In this document: positions 1 through 6,280 of the stretch, one piece after another
How the letters are laid out: each line of letters opens with the position of its first letter
How positions within the stretch are numbered: position 1 is the first letter of the stretch
Origin: Halieaceae bacterium
Lineage (GTDB): Bacteria > Pseudomonadota > Gammaproteobacteria > Pseudomonadales > Halieaceae
Reading direction: 5' to 3'
DNA length: 7,044 bases
Assembly (NCBI GenBank): GCA_002691565.1
Contig: NZIH01000020.1
Location: 18,561-25,604, forward strand
Notes under the pieces: generated by a model
Told to the model about the DNA's origin: nothing
The model's database searches: none
What the model saw: only the letters and a program-made list of their open reading frames with translations
Made by a program: the position numbers and the translations under genes

Positions 1-137
1 CTGTAACGTCAAAAGTTATCACTTTGTCGTACAACACCTACTTCTCGCCACGCGAATGTGGTAAAAAGCGCGCGCAATGAAAGGGGGTGTCCGCCACAAG
101 CGTCTGATTCCCTGAGTAGGCACGAGGTTAAGGCGTC

Positions 138-170
138 GTCGCAGCATAAAAGAAGACGTGCTGTAGCGAC
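138..170 (+). promoter_or_regulatory. Leader hairpin 1 upstream of fusA2
   Basis: Inverted repeat read directly from the sequence. GTCGC (138-142) pairs with GCGAC (166-170), and AGCA (143-146) pairs with TGCT (159-162). Three bases (163-165) bulge out on the 3' side. The loop is 12 nt (147-158) and ends in AAGACG (153-158). No T-run follows, so it is not an intrinsic terminator. It is separated by a single base from a second hairpin whose loop has the same size and hexamer. A role as an RNA leader structure for fusA2 is inferred and requires the promoter to lie upstream of 138; I found no convincing promoter there. Confidence 0.45.
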
Positions 171-171
171 A

Positions 172-204
172 TGACACTGAGGAAGACGCAATAGCCTCGT
201 GTCA
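172..204 (+). promoter_or_regulatory. Leader hairpin 2 upstream of fusA2
   Basis: Ten-pair stem with one bulged base. TGACAC (172-177) pairs with GTGTCA (199-204), T178 bulges, and GAGG (179-182) pairs with CCTC (195-198). The 12-nt loop (183-194) begins with AAGACG (183-188), the hexamer also found in the loop of the preceding hairpin. The stem ends 34 bases before the fusA2 ATG and about 20 before its ribosome binding site, leaving the site itself single-stranded in this fold. No T-run follows, so termination is unlikely. The AGGA at 180-183, at the stem-loop junction, loosely recalls a CsrA/RsmA site, but the match is weak. Confidence 0.5.
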
Positions 205-238
205 CCCAATTAAACGCAACGACTGGAAGAAGAGAACA

Positions 239-2332
239 ATGTCCGCAGATTTATCCCTGTACCGCAACATCGGTATTTTCGCGCACGTAGACGCCGGTAA
301 AACCACGACCACCGAGCGCATCTTGAAGCTCACCGGTAAGATCCATAAGACCGGTGAAGTACATGATGGTGCAGCTACCACAGACTTCATGGAACAGGAG
401 CAGGAGCGCGGCATTACCATTCAGTCAGCGGCGACAACATGCTTCTGGAAAGATCACCGCATGAACATCATCGATACACCCGGACACGTGGACTTCACGG
501 TTGAGGTTTATCGTTCTCTGAAGGTTCTCGATGGCGGTGTGGGTGTTTTCTGTGGTTCAGGCGGTGTGGAGCCGCAGTCAGAGACCAACTGGCGTTATGC
601 AAACGAGTCAGAAGTTGCGCGATTGATCTTTGTTAACAAGCTCGACCGGCTCGGTGCCGATTTTTATCGTGTTGTCGACCAGGTGCGCAACGTACTCGCT
701 GCAAACCCACTGGTGATGACATTGCCAATCGGCCGTGAAGACGATTTTGTTGGCGTCGTTGATGTACTCACCAAGAAAGCCTACGTCTGGGATGACTCGG
801 GTCTACCAGAAAATTACGAAGTCGTTGATGTGCCTGCCGATATGGTGGATGACGTCGAGAGCTACCACGAGCAGCTCATCGAAGCAGCGGTTGAGATGGA
901 CGATGATCTAATGATGGAGTACATGGAAGGTGAGATGCCTGCCATCGAGGACATCAAGCGTTGTATCCGCGAGGGAACGCGCACGATGCACTTCTTCCCT
1001 ACCTTCTGCGGAAGTGCGTTCAAGAACAAAGGCATTCAGTTGGTACTTGACGCTGTTGTTGATTACCTGCCATGCCCAACCGAAGTTGATCCTCAGCCGT
1101 TGACGGATGAGGAGGGCGAGCCTACAGGTGAGGTAGCTATAGTAGATGTCAATGAGCCTCTGCGCGCACTGGCGTTCAAGATCATGGATGATCGTTTCGG
1201 TGCGTTGACCTTTATCCGGGTTTACTCGGGCACCATGAAGAAAGGTGACACCATTCTTAATTCGGCAACGGGAAAGACCGAGCGAATTGGCCGAATGGTG
1301 GAAATGCACGCGGATGACAGAACGGAAATCGACGTTGCTCAAGCAGGTGATATTTTCGCCTGCATTGGCATGAAGAACGTTCAGACAGGACACACGCTGT
1401 GCTCTACCACAGAGCCTTGCACGCTCGAGGCCATGGTCTTCCCTGATCCTGTGATTTCGATCGCCGTTGCACCCAAGGACAAGGGTGGGTCTGAGAAGAT
1501 GGGTATCGCTATCGGCAAGATGATTGCAGAGGATCCGTCGTTCCGCGTAGAAACTGACGAAGATTCCGGTGAGACTATCTTGAAGGGCATGGGTGAGCTT
1601 CATCTGGATATCAAGATTGATATCCTCCGCCGAACCTACGGCGTTGAACTCGAGGTCGGTCAGCCACAGGTAGCGTACCGCGAGACCATCACTCAGGCGA
1701 TCGAAGACAGCTACACGCACAAGAAGCAGTCGGGTGGTTCAGGTCAGTTCGGTAAGATCGACTATCGCATCACGCCCGGACAGCCCGGTGACGGCTATGT
1801 ATTTACGTCCAGCGTCGTGGGCGGAAATGTGCCCAAGGAATTCTTCCCTGCAATCGAGAAGGGTTTCCAGGTCATGATGGAAGAGGGCCCACTGGCTGGC
1901 TTCCCCGTGTTGGATGTCGCTGTTGAGCTTTATGACGGTGGTTTCCACGCGGTTGACTCGTCGGCTATCGCCTTTGAGCTAGCGGCCAAGGGTGCCTTCC
2001 GTCAGAGCATGCCGAAAGCGGGCCCCCAGTTAATCGAGCCCATCATGAAGGTCGATGTCTTTACGCCAGACGATCACGTCGGTGATGTTATTGGCGACTT
2101 GAACCGTCGCCGCGGCATGATCAAGGATCAGGAAGCAGGTACAACCGGTGTTCGTGTCAAAGCGGACGTGCCGCTGGCAGAGATGTTCGGTTACATTGGA
2201 TCGCTGCGCACAATGACATCAGGTCGTGGTCAGTTCTCCATGGAGTTCTCACACTACCTGCCTTGTCCGGCAAGCGTTGCGACCACGGTCATCGAAGAGG
2301 CCAAAGCGCGGAAAGAAGCCAAGTCAAAGTAA
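239..2332 (+). CDS. fusA2: Elongation factor G paralogue (EF-G2, FusA2)
   Basis: Complete translational GTPase of 697 residues, the usual EF-G length. EF-G catalyses mRNA-tRNA translocation and, with RRF, ribosome recycling in the cytoplasm. The G domain shows AHVDAGKT (15-22), RGIT (57-60), DTPGH (79-83), NKLD (133-136; the family usually has NKMD) and GSA (258-260). Domains II to V follow at roughly 300-385, 395-470, 475-600 and 605-690. The conserved domain IV tip histidine is H570. The overall sequence resembles the Vibrio/Shewanella second EF-G more than the str-operon FusA, and no rpsL, rpsG or tuf flanks it. GGAAGA (225-230), eight bases before the ATG, fixes the start. The gene appears monocistronic, with a hairpin leader upstream and a terminator downstream. 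Division of labour with FusA1 (elongation versus recycling, as reported for Pseudomonas aeruginosa EF-G1A/1B) is possible but cannot be read from the sequence. Confidence 0.95.
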   Translation: MSADLSLYRNIGIFAHVDAGKTTTTERILKLTGKIHKTGEVHDGAATTDFMEQEQERGITIQSAATTCFWKDHRMNIIDTPGHVDFTVEVYRSLKVLDGGVGVFCGSGGVEPQSETNWRYANESEVARLIFVNKLDRLGADFYRVVDQVRNVLAANPLVMTLPIGREDDFVGVVDVLTKKAYVWDDSGLPENYEVVDVPADMVDDVESYHEQLIEAAVEMDDDLMMEYMEGEMPAIEDIKRCIREGTRTMHFFPTFCGSAFKNKGIQLVLDAVVDYLPCPTEVDPQPLTDEEGEPTGEVAIVDVNEPLRALAFKIMDDRFGALTFIRVYSGTMKKGDTILNSATGKTERIGRMVEMHADDRTEIDVAQAGDIFACIGMKNVQTGHTLCSTTEPCTLEAMVFPDPVISIAVAPKDKGGSEKMGIAIGKMIAEDPSFRVETDEDSGETILKGMGELHLDIKIDILRRTYGVELEVGQPQVAYRETITQAIEDSYTHKKQSGGSGQFGKIDYRITPGQPGDGYVFTSSVVGGNVPKEFFPAIEKGFQVMMEEGPLAGFPVLDVAVELYDGGFHAVDSSAIAFELAAKGAFRQSMPKAGPQLIEPIMKVDVFTPDDHVGDVIGDLNRRRGMIKDQEAGTTGVRVKADVPLAEMFGYIGSLRTMTSGRGQFSMEFSHYLPCPASVATTVIEEAKARKEAKSK

Positions 2333-2350
2333 GCCCGTTCCGTGGTTGAG

Positions 2351-2379
2351 AAAGCCTCGCTATAGCGGGGCTTTTTTTT
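2351..2379 (+). terminator. Rho-independent terminator of fusA2
   Basis: AGCCTCGC (2353-2360) pairs with GCGGGGCT (2365-2372) across a TATA tetraloop. This gives an eight-pair stem with one T-G wobble, followed directly by a run of eight T (2372-2379). The A residues before the stem can also pair with the T-run. It lies 18 bases past the fusA2 stop and separates fusA2 from the downstream cluster. Confidence 0.93.
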
Positions 2380-2398
2380 GCCTCGGGCTTTACATCGG

Positions 2399-2409
2399 CG
2401 GATCATCCG
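2399..2409. repeat. Interrupted palindrome CGGAT-C-ATCCG
   Basis: A perfect 5+1+5 inverted repeat, CGGAT (2399-2403) and ATCCG (2405-2409), lies in the gap between the fusA2 terminator and the next gene. Its right arm also belongs to a second possible pairing, CCTCGG (2381-2386) with CCGAGG (2407-2412), so the two folds exclude each other. It could be an operator or a small RNA switch. AATAAT (2431-2436) resembles a -10 box, but I see no -35 at proper spacing, so no promoter is called here. Confidence 0.3.
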
Positions 2410-2455
2410 AGGAGAGTTGTTCTTAATTCAAATAATAAGCTCTGGGAGATTGATG

Positions 2456-2833
2456 ATGTTTGCTAAATACGGACCTGTCGTTTTTGGTATTCCGCTTCTT
2501 ATTTTAGGTTTCCTCTGGGTGCTCGCACCCGAGACCGCTGCGGCCAACCTCAGCAGTGAACTGCTCACCGGAGCGGCACTGACGACGCAAATTGGTGACA
2601 GTGCCGCATTTTTCCTGGGCTCTGGGTTCCTGCTGGTTATGGGTGGACTCAAGCGCAACGCCACCATGATCTTGATTGGCGGATCGCTGGTGGGTCTCGT
2701 TGCACCTGCCAGAATTATCGCAGCGACGGTACACGGCGGCGACATGACCATAGACGTCATTGTGGTGGAGTTGTTGACGCTGGCTGTGGCCTGGATCGCG
2801 GCGCAGCAAATCAAAAACGAAGCGAGTGCATAG
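2456..2833 (+). CDS. Four-helix integral membrane protein of unknown function
   Basis: A 125-residue, very hydrophobic protein with four predicted transmembrane segments, at about 6-24, 49-64, 71-90 and 99-117, so it should sit in the inner membrane. The frame stays open upstream to 2378. GGGAG (2444-2448) sits seven bases before the ATG at 2456 and four before an adjacent in-frame ATG at 2453, so the true start is one of these two and 2456 has the better spacing. Size, four-helix layout and small polar patches such as GDSAAFF (47-53) and PARI (84-87) recall small families like DUF4345, but I cannot assign it firmly. It ends three bases before the NnrU-family gene, so the two are probably co-translated and may act together. 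I assign no function. Confidence 0.8.
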   Translation: MFAKYGPVVFGIPLLILGFLWVLAPETAAANLSSELLTGAALTTQIGDSAAFFLGSGFLLVMGGLKRNATMILIGGSLVGLVAPARIIAATVHGGDMTIDVIVVELLTLAVAWIAAQQIKNEASA

Positions 2834-2836
2834 GTC

Positions 2837-3385
2837 ATGATGATGCTAACGCTCGGTGTGGCACTTTGGTCGATTGCCCACCTCTTTAAGCGTCTTGCAC
2901 CGACCGCTCGTGACCGTATGGGTGATTTAGGCAAACTGGTAGTGACGGTGGCTCTGGTTGGAAGCTTGGTCATGATGGTTGCAGGTTATCAGACGGCGAG
3001 TGGTCCCGTTTGGTGGGTTAGGCAACCTCTATCGGTGTCCATCAGTAATGTACTGATGTTGTTGGCCTTTTACATGATGGTCGCGTCCTCGCTGAAGGTT
3101 CGAATCACCTCCATGGTGCGCCACCCTCAACTTACCGCTATTAAAGCCTGGAGTGTGTCTCACTTGTTGGTGAATGGTGACCTACCCTCCCTCGTTTTGT
3201 TTGGCGGTCTTTTAGTTTGGGCAGTGGTGAGCGTAATCTTGATTAATCGTCAGGATGGTAAGAATGCAATGGCAACGAGTGATATAGGTTGGTTGAAGGA
3301 AGCGCTCGCCATTGGTGTGACCGTTGGTTTGTATGGGGCGGTGGCTCACGCCCACGCGTATCTGGGTTATCCGGTACACGGCTGA
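2837..3385 (+). CDS. NnrU family membrane protein
   Basis: A 182-residue polytopic inner-membrane protein with about five hydrophobic segments: the N-terminus to about 14, then 33-50, 68-86, 116-138 and 152-174. Family signatures are visible: HLFKRLAP (15-22), RHPQLTAIKAW (95-105), H109, NGD (113-115) and a C-terminal AHAHAYLGYPV stretch with H171 and H173. NnrU was named from nitrite/nitric oxide reductase expression in denitrifying alphaproteobacteria. The plant carotene isomerase Z-ISO, a haem b enzyme, is a relative, so the conserved histidines might bind haem; that is inference here. Three consecutive ATG codons (2837, 2840, 2843) are possible starts; the third gives the more usual N-terminus. 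There is no clear ribosome binding site, which suggests coupling to the gene three bases upstream. No denitrification gene is visible, so the NnrU name should not be read as proof of a denitrification role. Confidence 0.88.
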   Translation: MMMLTLGVALWSIAHLFKRLAPTARDRMGDLGKLVVTVALVGSLVMMVAGYQTASGPVWWVRQPLSVSISNVLMLLAFYMMVASSLKVRITSMVRHPQLTAIKAWSVSHLLVNGDLPSLVLFGGLLVWAVVSVILINRQDGKNAMATSDIGWLKEALAIGVTVGLYGAVAHAHAYLGYPVHG

Positions 3386-3388
3386 GGC

Positions 3389-4015
3389 ATGGAGTATCAG
3401 TTAGCCAGTGCTGATATTGCGCGCGCACTTGATGTATTGGCTGGCGACCATGAGCGTATTGCGCGAGCGCTTGCGCAGGTGGGATATCCCCAGGAGCGTC
3501 GGCGGGATCATTCCTTTGCTACCTTGGCGCGGATTATCGTCGGTCAGCAGGTCAGTGTGGCTGCCGCAACGTCTATTACCCGTAGGCTCGTCGATACGCT
3601 CGACGGTGACCTGTGTGCGGAGTCCGTGCTCAAGTGTCCCGATGAGGACTTGCGCGGCGCCGGCTTGTCTCGGCAAAAAGTGAGCTACATGCAGTCGTTG
3701 GCCACTGCCGAGGCCTCGGGTCAGTTGTCGCTGCCGTCGTTGCCTGAACTTCCTGATGATGAAGCCGTCGCCACTATTACCGCCATTAAGGGGTTTGGCG
3801 AGTGGTCTGCTCATATGTACCTCATGTTTTCATTAGGGCGGTCCGATATCTGGCCTGTCGGTGACTTGGCTGTCAGAGAGGGGTTTAAGCGGATTCAGGG
3901 TCTGGAGGCGCGTCCCACGGCCGGCCAGCTAAAGCCGCTGGGAGAGCCTTATCGTCCCTATCGAAGCGCTCTGGCGATGTTGTGTTGGCGATTTTGCACA
4001 GCGGAGCCTCTATGA
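3389..4015 (+). CDS. DNA-3-methyladenine glycosylase II, AlkA-like HhH-GPD protein
   Basis: A 208-residue base excision repair enzyme expected to remove alkylated bases such as 3-methyladenine by cleaving the N-glycosidic bond. Features of the AlkA group are GQQVS (52-56), the helix-hairpin-helix IKGFGEW (133-139) and the downstream PVGD segment, where D159 aligns with the catalytic aspartate of E. coli AlkA (D238). The C-terminal motif YRPYRSALAMLCWRF (188-202) matches the AlkA helix. There is no four-cysteine Fe-S cluster, which argues against Nth or MutY. It is shorter than E. coli AlkA (282 residues) because it lacks the N-terminal domain, like many compact bacterial 3-methyladenine glycosylases. 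Only GAGG, one base from the ATG, resembles a ribosome binding site, so translation probably relies on coupling to nnrU three bases upstream. The gene overlaps tadA by four bases. Substrate range cannot be read from the sequence. Confidence 0.9.
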   Translation: MEYQLASADIARALDVLAGDHERIARALAQVGYPQERRRDHSFATLARIIVGQQVSVAAATSITRRLVDTLDGDLCAESVLKCPDEDLRGAGLSRQKVSYMQSLATAEASGQLSLPSLPELPDDEAVATITAIKGFGEWSAHMYLMFSLGRSDIWPVGDLAVREGFKRIQGLEARPTAGQLKPLGEPYRPYRSALAMLCWRFCTAEPL

Positions 4016-4476
4016 GCGATTTTTCCGCGTCCGATCAGCAGTTTATGGCGCTCGCTATGGAGGAGGCGCAGCGAGCCGCTTCGCTGGGCGAGGTGCCTGT
4101 GGGTGCTGTGGTTGTCCTTGAGGGCCAGATCGTTGCGCTGGAGTGTAATCGTCAGATCACGCTTAACGATCCATCCGCACACGCTGAGGTTCTAGCCCTG
4201 AGAAAGGCAGGCCAAATGCTGGGCAATTACCGGCTGCCCGATTGTGAGCTCTTTGTGACGCTGGAGCCGTGCACAATGTGCTGTGGCACCTTGGTACATG
4301 CCCGTGTGAAACGCCTGGTTTTTGCAACGACTGAGCCCAAGGCCGGAGCTGTGACCAGCACAAACAGCGCGTTGGACAACCCCGCGCTCAATCATAGCGT
4401 GATTTGGCAGCAGGGCCTGATGGCAGAGGAGAGCGCGCAACTGCTACGCGACTTTTTTAAGTCGCGCCGCAGCTAA
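4012..4476 (+). CDS. tadA: tRNA-specific adenosine deaminase TadA
   Basis: A 154-residue zinc enzyme that converts adenosine 34 in the anticodon of tRNA-Arg(ACG) to inosine, so that one tRNA reads CGU, CGC and CGA; it is generally essential in bacteria. The deaminase signature is complete: HAE with zinc ligand H57 and proton-shuttling E59, and PCTMC with zinc ligands C87 and C90. These positions match E. coli TadA exactly. The segment FATTEPKAGA (104-113) carries E108 where E. coli has D108; EPKAGA is a common form in the family. The C-terminus (ALNHSV, then LLRDFFKSRR) also fits. An in-frame GTG at 3982 would add ten residues. The ATG at 4012 is preferred because GGAG (4003-4006) lies five bases upstream and the ATGA overlap with the glycosylase stop gives translational coupling. 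The neighbourhood tadA-mltF-purL is a known gammaproteobacterial arrangement. Confidence 0.96.
   Translation: MSDFSASDQQFMALAMEEAQRAASLGEVPVGAVVVLEGQIVALECNRQITLNDPSAHAEVLALRKAGQMLGNYRLPDCELFVTLEPCTMCCGTLVHARVKRLVFATTEPKAGAVTSTNSALDNPALNHSVIWQQGLMAEESAQLLRDFFKSRRS
4447..4466. repeat. Perfect 8-bp inverted repeat inside the tadA 3' end
   Basis: CGCGACTT (4447-4454) and AAGTCGCG (4459-4466) are exact reverse complements around a TTTT loop, ending eight bases before the tadA stop codon. The RNA hairpin would be stable, but no T-run follows on either strand, so it is not a standard intrinsic terminator. It may slow exonucleases or modulate read-through into the small downstream gene, or simply reflect the encoded residues RDFFKSR. 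Confidence 0.5.
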
Positions 4477-4553
4477 AGGGAGAATGGGTTCTCAGTGGTT
4501 AAACCGAATCTTGCTGGTTCACAAGCGTGGGGCGCGTTGTTTCGAGGAAGACA

Positions 4554-4757
4554 ATGAATAAATCTCAGATCTACGTAGTCTTAGGCGGTGCGATATGTAG
4601 CTTCATGCTGTGGGATATGGCGGACTACTTTGTTGGGGGGCTTGGCTTTCCTAGAGGCGATTGGGAGTCTTATACCTTTTTACTTCCTATGCTGCTGTTG
4701 GTGGTGATTGGGCTGCTCAGCCGTGAAAAGAAGAAGGAAGAAAAGTCGATAGATTAG
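4554..4757 (+). CDS. Small two-helix membrane protein, unknown function
   Basis: A 67-residue protein with two hydrophobic segments, about 5-21 and 41-60, joined by a short loop with DMADYF (21-26) and PRGDWES (33-39). It ends in a highly charged tail, REKKKEEK (56-63), probably cytoplasmic by the positive-inside rule. A GTG further upstream (4527) would add nine residues. The ATG at 4554 is preferred because GAGG (4544-4547) sits six bases before it. It lies 77 bp after tadA on the same strand and may be read through from that cluster; the gap holds only a weak GAGAA/TTCTC hairpin (4480-4493). Its stop is 14 bp from the stop of the convergent mltF, with no terminator between. I do not recognise the family. 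Start site, clean helices and basic tail support a real gene, but length alone leaves some doubt. Confidence 0.68.
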   Translation: MNKSQIYVVLGGAICSFMLWDMADYFVGGLGFPRGDWESYTFLLPMLLLVVIGLLSREKKKEEKSID

Positions 4758-4771
4758 CGTTTAGCCCTGAC

Positions 4772-6190
4772 TCACAGACTTAATGGATTCCAACGCAGCA
4801 GTTCGTTCGCTTTCGCGGTCAAGGTTTTTAAGTCAAGAGGTGGTGCCACACTGTTATTGGGGATGTCCTGTAGCTGCAGAGTCGCGAAGTAGTGGCGGAT
4901 ATTATCAACGTAAGTGACGGCCTCCTCGCCACGAGCAAAACCATGTCGCAGGTGGGGGTAAATGGCTGGGTTTTGCAGGTCAGGTAAATGTTTGCGCACG
5001 TCTTGCCAGAGGTGGGGGTCGCCGCCGTTGCCTTCGGTTAACCGTCGAGCTTCTTCCAAGTGAGCCATCCCCACGTTGTAAGCGGCGAGGGCCATCCATG
5101 TTCGATCCGGATCGTCAATATCATTGGGGAGGCGTCTCAGTAGGCTTCTCAAAAATCTCGCTCCACCGCGCAGGCTTTGCTCAGGATCCAACCGGTTTTT
5201 TACGCCCATTTCTCTCGCAGTTGGTCGCGTCAACATCATCATGCCACGCACGCCTGTTGGGGATTTAGCCTTGGGATTCCAGTGAGACTCCTGGTAACTA
5301 ATGGCTGCAAGTAACCGCCAGTCGAGTCGGAATTCATCAGCCACTCGCTCAATCAACGGTTGCCAGTCGGGTAGGTTTGTCTCAACGGCTCTTTGAAACG
5401 TAAATGACTCGATTCGCGATGCATAGGCAACGTTGCCAAAATAGGCTTCCTTCATTCGTTCCAGCCTGCCGTCTTGAATAGCCGAGCTCAGAAACTCATC
5501 CGCTTTGTCGCGCCATTCGCTAGAGCGAGGATCACTTCCCATGTACCACACGGTACTAAGTGTCTCTTGTAGCTGAAAAGCTTCCGCCACTCTCGGATAC
5601 AGACGCTGTTGCATCGAGAACTCGCTCGAATCCAGCAGAGCAATCTGCGCCTCTTCATTATCAATGGCCTTCAAGACGGCACTGGATTCTGCGGTTTCAA
5701 GCACGCGCCACTGGATTCCAGGATTTATTTCCGCAAGCGATGTGAGTCGCATCGCATGCTGGCTGCCCCGCATAATCACAATGTCGAGTTCAGCGAGATC
5801 ATCTATGCTTCTTGGTCGATACTGGCCTGCTTTGTAGACCACGACGGGGTGTTGTTCTAGGTAAGATTGCGTGGGTTCAAAGAGTAGGTTTCGCTCCGAA
5901 GATTCGGTTAGTCCCGCAGCTGCAATGTGCGCTTCGCCTCGCTGGAGCGTTTCAAACACCTCCTCGAGGGTAAATGCGACTTTGATTCTCAACCGCATGC
6001 CCTGCGCGTCAGCAAATGCGCGGATTAGCTCATACTCAAACCCCGCCGGCTCGTCAGCACCAAGGTAATACGTCGTAGGGCCGTTGCGGGTAACAACGAC
6101 CAGCTCACCCTCTGGCTGCAGGTTCCCTAGGACCGATGGATCTGCACAGCCGGCTAGCCCGAGTAATAGCATGAAAAACAGACGTTTCAT
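4772..6190 (-). CDS. mltF: Membrane-bound lytic murein transglycosylase F (MltF)
   Basis: A 472-residue outer-membrane lipoprotein that cleaves the MurNAc-GlcNAc bond of peptidoglycan to form 1,6-anhydroMurNAc ends (E. coli MltF has 518 residues). The N-terminus is a lipoprotein signal with lipobox LAGC, lipidated at C15; alanine at +2 favours outer-membrane sorting. Residues about 27-255 form a periplasmic solute-binding protein family 3 domain, a regulatory module in MltF. The C-terminal SLT domain (about 270-420) carries ISYQESHW with catalytic E301, GVRGMMMLT, and YNVG (371-374). The domain pair is diagnostic of MltF. The ATG is set by the signal peptide, although its upstream bases show no good ribosome binding site. 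It is divergent from purL and convergent with the small membrane gene, and no terminator is visible between the latter two. The gene appears intact. Confidence 0.95.
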   Translation of the reverse strand: MKRLFFMLLLGLAGCADPSVLGNLQPEGELVVVTRNGPTTYYLGADEPAGFEYELIRAFADAQGMRLRIKVAFTLEEVFETLQRGEAHIAAAGLTESSERNLLFEPTQSYLEQHPVVVYKAGQYRPRSIDDLAELDIVIMRGSQHAMRLTSLAEINPGIQWRVLETAESSAVLKAIDNEEAQIALLDSSEFSMQQRLYPRVAEAFQLQETLSTVWYMGSDPRSSEWRDKADEFLSSAIQDGRLERMKEAYFGNVAYASRIESFTFQRAVETNLPDWQPLIERVADEFRLDWRLLAAISYQESHWNPKAKSPTGVRGMMMLTRPTAREMGVKNRLDPEQSLRGGARFLRSLLRRLPNDIDDPDRTWMALAAYNVGMAHLEEARRLTEGNGGDPHLWQDVRKHLPDLQNPAIYPHLRHGFARGEEAVTYVDNIRHYFATLQLQDIPNNSVAPPLDLKTLTAKANELLRWNPLSL

Positions 6191-6224
6191 GGGTCAAGTG
6201 TAGCTCAGAAATTCACGTTGAACA

Positions 6225-6253
6225 TTCACCCAGAGGCGATCGCACGGTATGAT
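6225..6253 (+). promoter_or_regulatory. Candidate sigma-70 promoter of purL
   Basis: TTCACC (6225-6230, 4 of 6 to the -35 consensus) and TATGAT (6248-6253, 5 of 6 to the -10) are separated by the optimal 17 bp. Transcription would start near 6260, giving a leader of about 20 nt that includes AGGA (6270-6273), seven bases before the purL ATG. No equally good promoter is seen for the divergent mltF. Confidence 0.55.
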
Positions 6254-6264
6254 GTACGCGATCG
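6237..6264. repeat. Two CGATCG palindromes flanking the purL -10 box
   Basis: CGATCG occurs at 6237-6242 (within the longer palindrome GCGATCGC, 6236-6243) and again at 6259-6264, start to start 22 bp, about two helical turns. They bracket the -10 box at 6248-6253. Each contains a GATC, a Dam site if the host has Dam. The placement would suit a dimeric repressor, but that is inference. Confidence 0.35.
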
Positions 6265-6280
6265 TTTTTAGGACTTGCTC

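Noticed and set aside
9..209. Minus-strand 66-codon frame upstream of fusA2
   Set aside because: No ribosome binding site, no recognisable motif, low-complexity composition, and it overlaps the two leader hairpins.
1..238. A promoter or the 3' end of an upstream gene before fusA2
   Set aside because: Short open stretches at the left edge show no recognisable protein, and no -35/-10 pair with acceptable match and spacing was found; ATGACA (171-176) has no partner -10.
908..1720. Long open frame of 270 codons on the minus strand inside fusA2
   Set aside because: It is antisense to well-conserved EF-G coding sequence, has no recognisable domain and is a codon-bias shadow.
2378..2455. Upstream ATG giving a 151-residue version of the four-helix membrane protein
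   Set aside because: This ATG overlaps the T-run of the fusA2 terminator, and the extra residues are not hydrophobic like the rest. GGGAG points to 2453 or 2456.
2428..2973. Minus-strand frames opposite the four-helix protein and nnrU
   Set aside because: They lie antisense to two clear membrane-protein genes with good start sites, and the translations have no recognisable family features.
3982..4011. GTG start giving a ten-residue longer TadA
   Set aside because: The ATG at 4012 has a well-spaced GGAG, the ATGA overlap, and gives exact residue numbering with E. coli TadA.
4480..4493. GAGAA-TGGG-TTCTC hairpin after tadA as a terminator
   Set aside because: Only five pairs, mostly A-T, and no T-run follows.
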